From: Flavihumibacter solisilvae
GTDB taxonomy: Bacteria; Bacteroidota; Bacteroidia; Chitinophagales; Chitinophagaceae
Assembly (NCBI RefSeq): GCF_000814475.1
Contig: NZ_JSVC01000007.1
Span: 62,001-126,000 of the forward strand
Length of the DNA: 64,000 nt
Direction of reading: 5' to 3'
Shown here: piece after piece, positions 43,957 to 52,505 of the stretch
Layout: each line of letters starts with the position of its first letter
How positions within the stretch are numbered: position 1 is the first letter of the stretch
Notes under the pieces: generated by a model
Databases searched by the model: none
What the model saw: only the letters and a program-made list of their open reading frames with translations
Told to the model about the DNA's origin: nothing
Position numbers and translations under genes: made by a program

Positions 43957-45819
43957 ATGAAGATGAAGATGAAGAAGATTATTTGCGCTTCGTTTGCCTT
44001 AATGATGGGCACGATGACCTTTGCACAAAATGAATGGAAGATCGCAGGAAATAAGATCCAGTCGCCGTGGGCGGAAAAAGTCGATCCTTCCAAGCCGCTG
44101 CCTGAATATCCACGGCCGCAGATGGTCAGGGATAACTGGATGAACCTGAATGGCAGCTGGAAGTATAGCATCCTGCCGAAGAGTGTGACCACAGCGCCTT
44201 CAGCTTATGAAGGCAATATCCTGGTTCCATTCGCCGTGGAATCAGCACTCTCCGGTGTGGGTAGAACAGTTGGGAAGGACAGTCTTCTCTGGTATGAAAG
44301 GAAGTTTACCCTTCCCAAGGGTTTTTCCGGTAAAACTGTACTACTGCATTTTGGTGCTGTGGACTGGCAGTGTGAAGTGTACCTGAATGGAAAGAATGTA
44401 GGTTCACACCAGGGAGGTTACGATCCGTTCTCCCTGGATATATCTTCTGCCCTGAATAAAAAAGGTGAACAGACCATCACTGTAAGTGTCTGGGATCCCT
44501 CAGACGACGGTCCGCAACCACGCGGCAAGCAGGTAAAGAAACCGGAAGGCATCTGGTACACACCAGTAACCGGTATCTGGCAGACGGTTTGGGTGGAAGC
44601 CGTACCCAAAACCTATGTTAATGGATTCAGGCAAACCCCGGATCTCGACAATTCAACGCTCCAGGTTAACGCCGAAATTCAGCAGCTTCAACCTGGTGAC
44701 CAGGTAGTAGTGACTGCATATAAAGGCGCAAGCAAAGTCGCAGAACAGGTAACAGACGCTTCAGGTGCTGCTACACTCATTATCCCGGATGTACAGAAAT
44801 GGTCTCCGCAACACCCGTTCCTGTATGACCTCAAACTTTCGGTTATGCGTAAGGGAAAGGTTGTTGATGAAGTGAAGAGTTACTTTGCCATGCGCAAGAT
44901 TTCGATGGCGCCGGATAAAAATGGAATCCAGCGCATGTTGTTGAACAATGAGTTTGTATTCCAGTATGGACCACTTGACCAGGGATGGTGGCCTGATGGT
45001 TTATACACTGCGCCTACCGACGAAGCGCTGCTTTTTGATATTGAGAAAACCCGTGACATGGGATTTAATATGATCCGCAAGCATGTTAAGGTTGAGCCGG
45101 CAAGATGGTATTACCATTGCGACAAACTTGGTCTGCTTGTTTGGCAGGATATGCCAAGCGGTGACCTCGGCAACCGTTGGGAGTCCAGGCCTGGAATATA
45201 TGGCAGGGCAACAGATAAAAACCGCGACGCTGCCTCTGAAGAAATCTTCCGCACAGAATGGAAAGAGATCATGCAGGACCTGCATAATTTTCCCAGCATA
45301 GTTGTTTGGGTGCCGTTTAATGAAGCATGGGGACAATTTAAAACCAGGGAAATAGTAGAGTGGACTATGAAAATGGATCCTTCCCGACTGGTAAACACTG
45401 CGAGTGGGGGCAACTTCGAAAGCGTGGGCCACATCATCGACCTCCACAATTATCCCGAACCGCTGATGCCGGATCCACAATTGTTCGGTAAAGACAGGGT
45501 CCTTGTTCTTGGTGAATTTGGCGGCCTGGGCCTTCCGCTGGAAAACCATACCTGGCAACAAACGAAAAACTGGGGGTACCAGAGCTTCAAAAATAGAACT
45601 GAACTCTATGACCGTTATAAAGAGTTTATTTCGCGGTTCCCTCGCCTGATCGAAAAAGGACTGTCTGCAGCGGTGTATACACAAACAACCGATGTCGAAG
45701 TGGAAACGAATGGACTCATGACCTACGATCGTAAGGAAATCAAAATCCCGGTTGCGGATCTTAAAGTTTTACACGATGGAATTTACAACAGTCCTTCCGC
45801 TAAAGTGGCTTTAAAATGA
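43957..45819 (+). CDS. GH2-family glycoside hydrolase
   Basis: This exported 620-residue enzyme has a short signal peptide (about residues 1-22, MTFAQ). It has the GH2 layout: a sugar-binding jelly roll (about 40-210, WMNLNGSWKY and LLHFGAVDWQCEVYLNG), an Ig-like domain (about 215-310) and a TIM barrel with the acid/base E456 in WVPFNEAWGQ and the nucleophile E520 in LGEFGGLG. GH2 includes beta-galactosidases, beta-glucuronidases and beta-mannosidases; this compact type is found in many plant-glycan loci, and its specificity is open. It starts two bases after the DUF3823 gene and overlaps the GH127 gene by 4 bases. Confidence 0.93.
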   Translation: MKMKMKKIICASFALMMGTMTFAQNEWKIAGNKIQSPWAEKVDPSKPLPEYPRPQMVRDNWMNLNGSWKYSILPKSVTTAPSAYEGNILVPFAVESALSGVGRTVGKDSLLWYERKFTLPKGFSGKTVLLHFGAVDWQCEVYLNGKNVGSHQGGYDPFSLDISSALNKKGEQTITVSVWDPSDDGPQPRGKQVKKPEGIWYTPVTGIWQTVWVEAVPKTYVNGFRQTPDLDNSTLQVNAEIQQLQPGDQVVVTAYKGASKVAEQVTDASGAATLIIPDVQKWSPQHPFLYDLKLSVMRKGKVVDEVKSYFAMRKISMAPDKNGIQRMLLNNEFVFQYGPLDQGWWPDGLYTAPTDEALLFDIEKTRDMGFNMIRKHVKVEPARWYYHCDKLGLLVWQDMPSGDLGNRWESRPGIYGRATDKNRDAASEEIFRTEWKEIMQDLHNFPSIVVWVPFNEAWGQFKTREIVEWTMKMDPSRLVNTASGGNFESVGHIIDLHNYPEPLMPDPQLFGKDRVLVLGEFGGLGLPLENHTWQQTKNWGYQSFKNRTELYDRYKEFISRFPRLIEKGLSAAVYTQTTDVEVETNGLMTYDRKEIKIPVADLKVLHDGIYNSPSAKVALK

Positions 45820-47870
45820 TCCGAATGGAAACAAGGACATTATTAGTGATGGCAGGCATTATTGCCTGCCTTCATTCTGCACATGGTCAGAAGATAGAGG
45901 CAACTATTGTAGAAACAACAGTTAATAACAAAGCGAACAGTTATTATACCGGTAATCGCGCACCACTTTCCAGGGAATATTTCACGAGGCTTCCGGTAAC
46001 TACTTTTGAGCCTGGCGGGTGGTTGAGGAAGCAACTTGAACTTCAGCGCGAAGGGCTGACCGGGCACCTCGGTGAAATCAGTATCTGGCTTTCGAAAAAT
46101 GACAACGCCTGGTTGAATAAGGAAGGACAGGGTAAATGGGGCTGGGAAGAATTGCCATACTGGTTAAAAGGGTATGCAGAGATCGGTTACCTGCTTAACG
46201 ATAAGAAAATGATCGGCGAGGCAAAATTCTGGATCAGCAATGTTATCCGTAACCAGCGCCAGGATGGCGATTTCGGCCCTAAAGTACTGCGAAATGGCAA
46301 GCGCGATCTATGGACGAACATGCCTATGCTCTGGTGCCTGCAGTCATATTACGAATTCAGCGGCGACAAGAAAGTATTGTCTTTTATGTCACGCTATTTC
46401 AAATGGCAGTTGGGTGTCCCCGATGACCAGTTCCTCGAAGATTACTGGGAGAACAGCAGGGGAGGAGACAACATGCTCAGTGTATATTGGTTGTATAGCC
46501 GGACAGGCGAAAATTTCCTTCTTGACCTGGCCACAAAGATCGACAGGAACACGGCCAACTGGCGGCAACAGAACACTCTTCCCAACTGGCATAACGTGAA
46601 CATTGCGCAGTGCTTCCGCGAGCCCGCCACCTATTACCTGCAAAGCCATAAAAAGGCTGACCTTGAAGCCACTTATAACAATCACCGCCTGATAAGGGAA
46701 ATCTATGGCCAGGTACCGGGAGGCATGTGGGGAGGTGATGAAAACTCGAGAAAAGGGCATGACGACCCGCGGCAGGCTGTGGAAACATGCGGTATGGTAG
46801 AGCAGATGACTTCTGACCAGTTCCTTATAAGGTTCACAGGCGATGCCGGGTGGGCCGACAACTGTGAAGATGTTGCTTTCAATACATTCCCTGCCGCATT
46901 TATGCCTGACTATCGGTCTCTTCGTTACCTGACTGCACCCAATATGGTGGTAAGTGATGCAAAGAATCATGCTCCTGGTATCCAGAATGAAGGTCCATTC
47001 CTTATGATGAATCCATTCAGTAGTCGTTGCTGCCAGCATAACCATTCGGCAGGCTGGGCATATTATGCAGGAAATGCATGGATGGCCACACCAGACAACG
47101 GACTCGCATTCCAGTTGTATACAAAGGGAAAACTGAAAGCAACAGTTGGCAATGGAGAAACAGTTCAGGTGATAACAGAAACCAATTACCCGTTTGAAGA
47201 AAGCATAGAAATGAAAATTGTTACTTCTTCGCAGGTGCAGTTTCCCCTTTACCTCCGCATTCCGGAATGGTGCGATCAGCCTTCTGTTTCACTGAATGGA
47301 AGGAAGATCCCTTTGTCAAAATCGGAAGGAAAATATATCGCACTTAACGGTAGTTGGAAGAATGGCGACAAACTGAGACTCGACCTTCCAATGAAGATAA
47401 AGGTCAGGCAATGGGTGAAGAATAAAAACAGTGTAAGTGTTAACTATGGCCCGTTGACCTTTTCTTTAAAAATAGACGAGCAGTATGTGCAGAAGGATAG
47501 CAGGGAAACTGCTATTGGCGACTCGAAATGGCAGGCAAATGCAAATGCAGAAAAGTGGCCATCCTATGAGATTTATGCCGCATCTCCATGGAATTATGGA
47601 TTATTTCTTGAAAAGTATGACGCCATTCACTCATTTACGATCAAAAGAAAAGAATGGCCAAAAGATGATAACCCCTTTGTAAATAGCGCAGCACCCATCG
47701 AAATTTCTGTTAAAGGAAAAGTTATTCCGTCGTGGAAGATTGACCAGTATGGTTTGTGCGCCGAACTGCCGAAGAGTCCGGTTACCACGGAAGCGCCTGA
47801 AACGACCCTTACACTGGTACCCATGGGAGGCGCTCGCCTGAGAATTTCAGCATTCCCGGTAGTTGAATAA
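45816..47870 (+). CDS. GH127-family beta-L-arabinofuranosidase-like protein
   Basis: This 684-residue exported protein of the GH127/DUF1680 family has a signal peptide (about residues 1-24, AHGQ) and an (alpha/alpha)6 barrel followed by beta-sandwich domains. The zinc-thiolate catalytic set known from HypBA1 is present: E323 and C325 in AVETCGMVEQ, and C405-C406 in SRCCQHNHSAGW, one of which is the nucleophilic Cys. GH127 enzymes remove beta-L-arabinofuranose, for example from extensin-type or arabinan side chains. This is the best substrate clue in the locus. An alternative ATG lies three codons in. Confidence 0.93.
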   Translation: MIRMETRTLLVMAGIIACLHSAHGQKIEATIVETTVNNKANSYYTGNRAPLSREYFTRLPVTTFEPGGWLRKQLELQREGLTGHLGEISIWLSKNDNAWLNKEGQGKWGWEELPYWLKGYAEIGYLLNDKKMIGEAKFWISNVIRNQRQDGDFGPKVLRNGKRDLWTNMPMLWCLQSYYEFSGDKKVLSFMSRYFKWQLGVPDDQFLEDYWENSRGGDNMLSVYWLYSRTGENFLLDLATKIDRNTANWRQQNTLPNWHNVNIAQCFREPATYYLQSHKKADLEATYNNHRLIREIYGQVPGGMWGGDENSRKGHDDPRQAVETCGMVEQMTSDQFLIRFTGDAGWADNCEDVAFNTFPAAFMPDYRSLRYLTAPNMVVSDAKNHAPGIQNEGPFLMMNPFSSRCCQHNHSAGWAYYAGNAWMATPDNGLAFQLYTKGKLKATVGNGETVQVITETNYPFEESIEMKIVTSSQVQFPLYLRIPEWCDQPSVSLNGRKIPLSKSEGKYIALNGSWKNGDKLRLDLPMKIKVRQWVKNKNSVSVNYGPLTFSLKIDEQYVQKDSRETAIGDSKWQANANAEKWPSYEIYAASPWNYGLFLEKYDAIHSFTIKRKEWPKDDNPFVNSAAPIEISVKGKVIPSWKIDQYGLCAELPKSPVTTEAPETTLTLVPMGGARLRISAFPVVE

Positions 47871-47906
47871 TCGGCTAAAAAAGAATAAGGAAGTTAAAAG
47901 GAACAT

Positions 47907-48944
47907 ATGAGAAGATGGTTCTTACCGATAATCGTATGCCTCTTACTGGCAGGTACAGCTGAAGCGCAGCATTCAAAAACATTCACCAATCCACTGTTGC
48001 CAGCTGGTGCTGATCCGTTCAGCTTTTATAAGGATGGGTACTATTATTACACCCATACTATGGGGAACAGGATTGTGTTGTGGAAAACGAAGAATCTTGC
48101 GGATTTGAAAACAGCCGAACAGAAAACAATATATACGCCACCTCCGGACACTTACTATTCAAAAGAGCTGTGGGCGCCTGAAATCCATTTCCTGCAAGGA
48201 AAATGGTATGCCTATTTTGCTGCTGACAATGGCCGGAACCAGAATCACCGGATGTATGTACTGGAGAACGCTTCTCCTGACCCAATGAGCGGTGAATGGA
48301 TCTTTAAGGGAAAAGTTGCAGATCCTTCAGACAAATGGGCAATCGATGGCGATGTGTTCGAATACAACAACCAGCTTTACATGATCTGGTCAGGCTGGGA
48401 AGCTGACGTAAATGGCCAGCAGGATATTTATATCGCCAGGATGAAAAACCCATGGACCATCGAAGGCAAACGGGTTCGGATCAGCGTACCCACTTTCGAT
48501 TGGGAGACTCATGGAGATTTGAACAGCAAGGATGATCCGCCGCATGTAAATGTAAATGAGGGTCCCCAGATATTGCAACACGGCAAGGATCTATTCATAA
48601 TCTTTTCTGCAAGTGGTTGCTGGACTGATTTTTACGCGCTGGGCCTTTTGCGGTTCGCCGGAGGTAAAAATCTTCTCGATCCGTCAGCATGGAAAAAACA
48701 TCCGCAGCCTGTGTTTAGCGGGTCAAAGGAAAACAAAGTATTTGCGACAGGACATAATTCATTCTTTAAATCACCCGATGGTAAGCAGGATTGGATCCTT
48801 TACCATGCCAATTCGAACCCGGCTGAAGGTTGTGGAAGAAAACGTTCGCCCCGCGCACAACCTTTCAACTGGAACAATGACGGCACTCCGAATTTTGGTA
48901 AACCCGTCAAAGAAGGTGTTGAAATTGCTATTCCCTCAGAATAA
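47907..48944 (+). CDS. GH43-family arabinosidase/xylosidase-type hydrolase
   Basis: This exported five-bladed propeller enzyme has 345 residues and a signal peptide (about residues 1-20, AEAQ). The three catalytic acids are D36 in AGADPFSFYKDGYYYY, D147 in AIDGDVFEYNNQLYMIW and E218 in VNEGPQILQHGKDLFII. Together with the GH127 gene upstream it points to arabinofuranose removal, but GH43 also includes xylosidases and galactosidases. It lies 36 bases after the GH127 gene and 16 bases before the DUF4965 gene, within one operon. The WDWETHGDLNSKDDPP-like insertion before the Glu is seen in the arabinofuranosidase-like subgroup (inference). Confidence 0.93.
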   Translation: MRRWFLPIIVCLLLAGTAEAQHSKTFTNPLLPAGADPFSFYKDGYYYYTHTMGNRIVLWKTKNLADLKTAEQKTIYTPPPDTYYSKELWAPEIHFLQGKWYAYFAADNGRNQNHRMYVLENASPDPMSGEWIFKGKVADPSDKWAIDGDVFEYNNQLYMIWSGWEADVNGQQDIYIARMKNPWTIEGKRVRISVPTFDWETHGDLNSKDDPPHVNVNEGPQILQHGKDLFIIFSASGCWTDFYALGLLRFAGGKNLLDPSAWKKHPQPVFSGSKENKVFATGHNSFFKSPDGKQDWILYHANSNPAEGCGRKRSPRAQPFNWNNDGTPNFGKPVKEGVEIAIPSE

Positions 48945-48960
48945 ACTTAAAAGAAAATTT

Positions 48961-51399
48961 ATGAGATCAATATTTTCGCTATTGATGGCTTCTGCGTTCC
49001 AACTGTCTGCAGTTGCGCAGGAACTGCGGGCGCCCGCGTATCCCTTAATTACACATGATCCTTATTTCAGTATCTGGTCCAATACCGATGAATTGACTTC
49101 GTCGGCAACTACGCATTGGACCGGTACCGCACATTCATTGACTGGTTACGTAAAAGTGGATGATAAGGTTTATCGCTTCCTCGGTAATGCGGAAAAACAA
49201 TATAAGGCTCTCGCACCTGCTTCGGATGATGTAGCATACGAAGCGGTGTATACCGAAACTGCACCGGGCAGTGAGTGGATGAAGCCGGATTTCAATACGG
49301 CGAACTGGAAAAAAGGTAGCGCACCATTTGGCGACAACAAGAGCCTGGTGGGCACAGAGTGGCGCAGCAAGGATATTTGGGTAAGAAGGACTTTTAATGT
49401 GTCTGATAAAATAAACCATCCGCTTTACCTGAAATTGCAACACGATGATAATGTTGAAGTATTCCTGAATGGCGAAATTATTTATTCAACCAAGGGCTGG
49501 ACGGGTAAGTTCATTTATATCCCCCTGAATGAAAAGTCTTCGCAGGTAAAAAAAGGTGAAAATATTCTTGCTATCCATGTTGCGAATACTGCTGGTGGCG
49601 CATGGCTTGATGCAGGTATTCTTGAAGAGAAAGTAGATAAATCAGATGCGTCAATTGAAACCGCAAGGCAAACAGCAGTAACCGTAAAGGCGACCCAGAC
49701 AAAATATACGTTTTCTTGCGGACCGGCAGAACTGGAGCTTGACTTTTGTTCGCCCCTGCTCATGGATGATCTTGACCTGGTGTCAAGACCTGTAAGTTAT
49801 ATTACAATGAAGGTCAGGTCAGCTGATAATCGTTCGCATAAAGTTCAGTTATACCTGGGTGCATCAAGCAACATTGCTGTCAATGCGTCCAGTCAGAAAG
49901 TTTCTGCCAGCCAATACAAGTCCGGCGGCCTGTCCATTTTAAAGGCAGGAACTGTTGAACAGCCTGTGATGAAAAAGAAAGGTGATGATCTTAGGATTGA
50001 CTGGGGATATGTGTATGTCGCTGCCAAAAGCGATAACCATGTGAAACAGTTCGTTTCTGAAGCAATTGTGCCAGGAAAAATATTCACGGCTTCTGCATCG
50101 TCTGTAAAAGAGGGCAAGCAATTGGTGCTTAACAGTATTTTTGATCTTGGAAATGTTACGGCATCAGGAAAAGAGCAGGTGCTGATGCTGGGTTATGATG
50201 ACATCTACTCCGTTCAATATTTCTCAACCAATCTTCGGCCATGGTGGAACAACGATGGTAAGCAAACTTTCGAGGGACAATTGGCGAAAGCATCAAATGA
50301 TTATAAGGCAATTGTCCAGAAGTGTAACGCTTTTGATGATAAGCTTTTTGCCGACGCTTCCAAAGCCGGAGGTGATCAATATGCTCATCTCTGCGAACTG
50401 GTGTATCGTCAGAGTATAGCTGCTCATAAGCTTGTGAAAAGTCCACAAGGCGAGATCCTGTTCCTGAGTAAGGAAAATTATAGTAACGGATCAATCAACA
50501 CCGTTGACATTACCTATCCTTCTGCTCCACTGTACCTTTTATACAACCCTGATCTGCTGAAGGGAATGCTTAACGGGATATTCTATTATAGTGAAAGCGG
50601 TAAGTGGGCCAAACCTTATGCTGCGCATGACCTGGGGACATATCCACTCGCAAACGGACAGACCTATGGTGAGGATATGCCTGTGGAAGAGTCCGGTAAC
50701 ATGATCATTCTAACCGCGGCCATTGCCAGGCAGGAAGGTAACGCGGATTATGCCCGCAAGCACTGGTCAACCCTGAGCACCTGGGTGGAATACCTGGCGA
50801 AAGATGGGTTCGATCCTGCTAACCAGCTATGCACTGATGACTTTGCAGGCCACCTTGCCCGGAATGCTAACCTATCGGTTAAGGCAATTGCTGCTATCGG
50901 TTCCTATGCACAACTGGCAGATAGACTTGGCAAGAAGGAGATAGCTGAAAAGTATTTTAGCATGGCAAAGGAGATGGCGGGTAAATGGATGCAAATGGCA
51001 GAGGATGGAGACCACTATTCGCTGACATTCGATGGAAAGGGAACCTGGAGCCAGAAGTATAATCTAGTGTGGGACAAATTACTGGGTCTTGATCTTTTTC
51101 CTAAACAGGTATATGAAAAAGAAGTGAACTACTATCTTACAAAACAGAATCAATATGGATTACCGCTCGATAGTCGTAAAACATATACGAAATCTGACTG
51201 GATCATGTGGACGGCTGTACTGACGGATGACCAGAAAAAATTCAACGCCATTATTCAACCGGTGTTCCGCTATGCAAACGAAAGCTCTTCGCGGGTTCCA
51301 CTTAGCGACTGGCATGAAACAACAACCGGTAAAATGGTTGGGTTCCAGGCGCGTAGTGTAGTAGGCGGATATTTCATCAAAATGCTGGAAAACAAATGA
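48961..51399 (+). CDS. DUF4965/DUF1793 (glutaminase A-like) protein with an inserted jelly roll
   Basis: This 812-residue exported protein has a signal peptide (about residues 1-20, SAVAQ). It matches the layout DUF4964 (APAYPLITHDPYFSIWSNTDELT), DUF5127, DUF4965 and DUF1793 (helical barrel with PYAAHDLGTYPLANGQTYGEDMPVEESGNM near the C-terminal half). Between DUF4964 and DUF5127 there is a galactose-binding-like insertion (about residues 95-215: WKKGSAPFGD, WVRRTF, LKLQHDDNVEVFLNG). Fungal relatives are called glutaminase A, but in glycan loci a glycosidase role is likely; the helical domain resembles glycoside hydrolase barrels. The open frame upstream to 48613 overlaps the GH43 gene and is not coding. 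Confidence 0.88.
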   Translation: MRSIFSLLMASAFQLSAVAQELRAPAYPLITHDPYFSIWSNTDELTSSATTHWTGTAHSLTGYVKVDDKVYRFLGNAEKQYKALAPASDDVAYEAVYTETAPGSEWMKPDFNTANWKKGSAPFGDNKSLVGTEWRSKDIWVRRTFNVSDKINHPLYLKLQHDDNVEVFLNGEIIYSTKGWTGKFIYIPLNEKSSQVKKGENILAIHVANTAGGAWLDAGILEEKVDKSDASIETARQTAVTVKATQTKYTFSCGPAELELDFCSPLLMDDLDLVSRPVSYITMKVRSADNRSHKVQLYLGASSNIAVNASSQKVSASQYKSGGLSILKAGTVEQPVMKKKGDDLRIDWGYVYVAAKSDNHVKQFVSEAIVPGKIFTASASSVKEGKQLVLNSIFDLGNVTASGKEQVLMLGYDDIYSVQYFSTNLRPWWNNDGKQTFEGQLAKASNDYKAIVQKCNAFDDKLFADASKAGGDQYAHLCELVYRQSIAAHKLVKSPQGEILFLSKENYSNGSINTVDITYPSAPLYLLYNPDLLKGMLNGIFYYSESGKWAKPYAAHDLGTYPLANGQTYGEDMPVEESGNMIILTAAIARQEGNADYARKHWSTLSTWVEYLAKDGFDPANQLCTDDFAGHLARNANLSVKAIAAIGSYAQLADRLGKKEIAEKYFSMAKEMAGKWMQMAEDGDHYSLTFDGKGTWSQKYNLVWDKLLGLDLFPKQVYEKEVNYYLTKQNQYGLPLDSRKTYTKSDWIMWTAVLTDDQKKFNAIIQPVFRYANESSSRVPLSDWHETTTGKMVGFQARSVVGGYFIKMLENK

Positions 51400-52442
51400 G
51401 GAACGAGATCGAAAAGATCACCATCTCTGATATTGCGCGGGAACTGAATATTACAGCCGCAACAGTTTCCCGTGCACTGAATGATCACCCCGGAATCAGG
51501 GATTCCACGAAACGGGCCGTGAAGGAAACGGCACGGAAGCTCAACTATCAGCCGAACAAGATCGCGTCTTCGCTCCGGCTGGGACGGTCGAAGATCATCG
51601 GGGTGATCATTCCCAGTGCAGAGATCAATTTCTTTGGCTCGGTAGTTCATGGCATCGAAAAGGTTGCCAACGAGAATAATTACAGCGTACTGATCTACCA
51701 GTCAAACGAACATATTGAATTTGAGAAGAAGGGGGTCAAGACATTCCTTCAGTCGAGGGTGGATGGCGTCCTTGCTTCCATTTCGAAGGAGACGATCAAT
51801 CTTGATCACTATCGTGAAATAATTAACCGTGGGGTACCGCTTGTATTGTTCGATCGGGGAAATGACCAGCTGGGCGTCAGCTCAGTGCTGGTGGATGATT
51901 ATGCAGGTGCATTTGAAGCGACCCGGCATCTCATTATGCAGGGGTGCAAACGCATTGCACATATTGGCGGCCAGCAGCACGTTGGTATTTTTAACCAGCG
52001 GCTAAAAGGCTATGTTGATGCCTTGAATGTACATGGCATCGGCGTGGATGATGACCTTATACTTTACGGAAAAGTAAGTATTGACTCCGGTCGCGATTGC
52101 ATGCAGCATTTGCTTTCCATATCATCGAGGCCCGATGCTGTTTTTGCGGTTGAAGATTTTACAGCTGTAGGCGCCATCCAGGCCATGAAGGCTGCGAATA
52201 TCCGGATCCCGGAGGATATAGCGATCGTGGGATTTGCAAATGAAACGTTCGGGGAATTTATCACGCCTTCCCTTTCTACGGTTAACCAGCAAACTACAGT
52301 AATGGGAGAATCTGCTGCCCGGATTTTTTTCGAAGCCATGAAGACAAATGCTTATTATAAAGATGGTCCGCGGAAACTTATTCTCGAACCGAAACTCATC
52401 GTGCGGCAGTCGAGTATGAAAATAAAAAAGGGCATTCTCTGA
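51396..52442 (+). CDS. LacI-family transcriptional regulator
   Basis: This 348-residue regulator has an N-terminal LacI helix-turn-helix (about residues 7-60: TISDIARELNITAATVSRALNDHPGI, then hinge helix NKIASSLRLGRS) and a periplasmic-binding-protein-like sensor domain (about 64-335: IGVIIPSAEINFFGSVVHGIE, VDGVLASIS, VLVDDYAGAFEATRHLIMQGC). It overlaps the DUF4965 gene by 4 bases, so it belongs to the utilisation operon and probably responds to a released monosaccharide or its metabolite. The candidate operator before susC fits this class. Its 3' end lies inside the hairpin that terminates the opposite gene. Confidence 0.95.
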   Translation: MRNEIEKITISDIARELNITAATVSRALNDHPGIRDSTKRAVKETARKLNYQPNKIASSLRLGRSKIIGVIIPSAEINFFGSVVHGIEKVANENNYSVLIYQSNEHIEFEKKGVKTFLQSRVDGVLASISKETINLDHYREIINRGVPLVLFDRGNDQLGVSSVLVDDYAGAFEATRHLIMQGCKRIAHIGGQQHVGIFNQRLKGYVDALNVHGIGVDDDLILYGKVSIDSGRDCMQHLLSISSRPDAVFAVEDFTAVGAIQAMKAANIRIPEDIAIVGFANETFGEFITPSLSTVNQQTTVMGESAARIFFEAMKTNAYYKDGPRKLILEPKLIVRQSSMKIKKGIL

Positions 52443-52461
52443 AACCACCTGGAGAATGCCC
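52421..52461 (-). terminator. Terminator of the secreted-protein gene, overlapping the lacI-type gene end
   Basis: GGGCATTCTC (52430-52439) and GAGAATGCCC (52452-52461) form a perfect 10-bp stem with a 12-base loop. On the minus strand it is followed by CTTTTTTATT, a classic rho-independent terminator for the gene at 52506-53822. The left arm is inside the coding sequence of the opposite LacI regulator, and the stop codon of that gene lies in the loop. Confidence 0.85.
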
Positions 52462-52505
52462 TGACCTGTATGTAACTGATGAATCGTGCTGTTTGAAAAG
52501 GCTTT

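Noticed and set aside
46389-47045. 218-codon minus-strand frame opposite the GH127 gene
   Set aside because: It overlaps the catalytic ETC and CC motifs of GH127 on the other strand and has no recognisable family. The same applies to the 227-codon frame at 45001-45684 opposite GH2.
48613-48960. Open frame extending the DUF4965 gene upstream into GH43
   Set aside because: The signal peptide starts at 48961, and the extension would lie inside the GH43 coding sequence in another frame.
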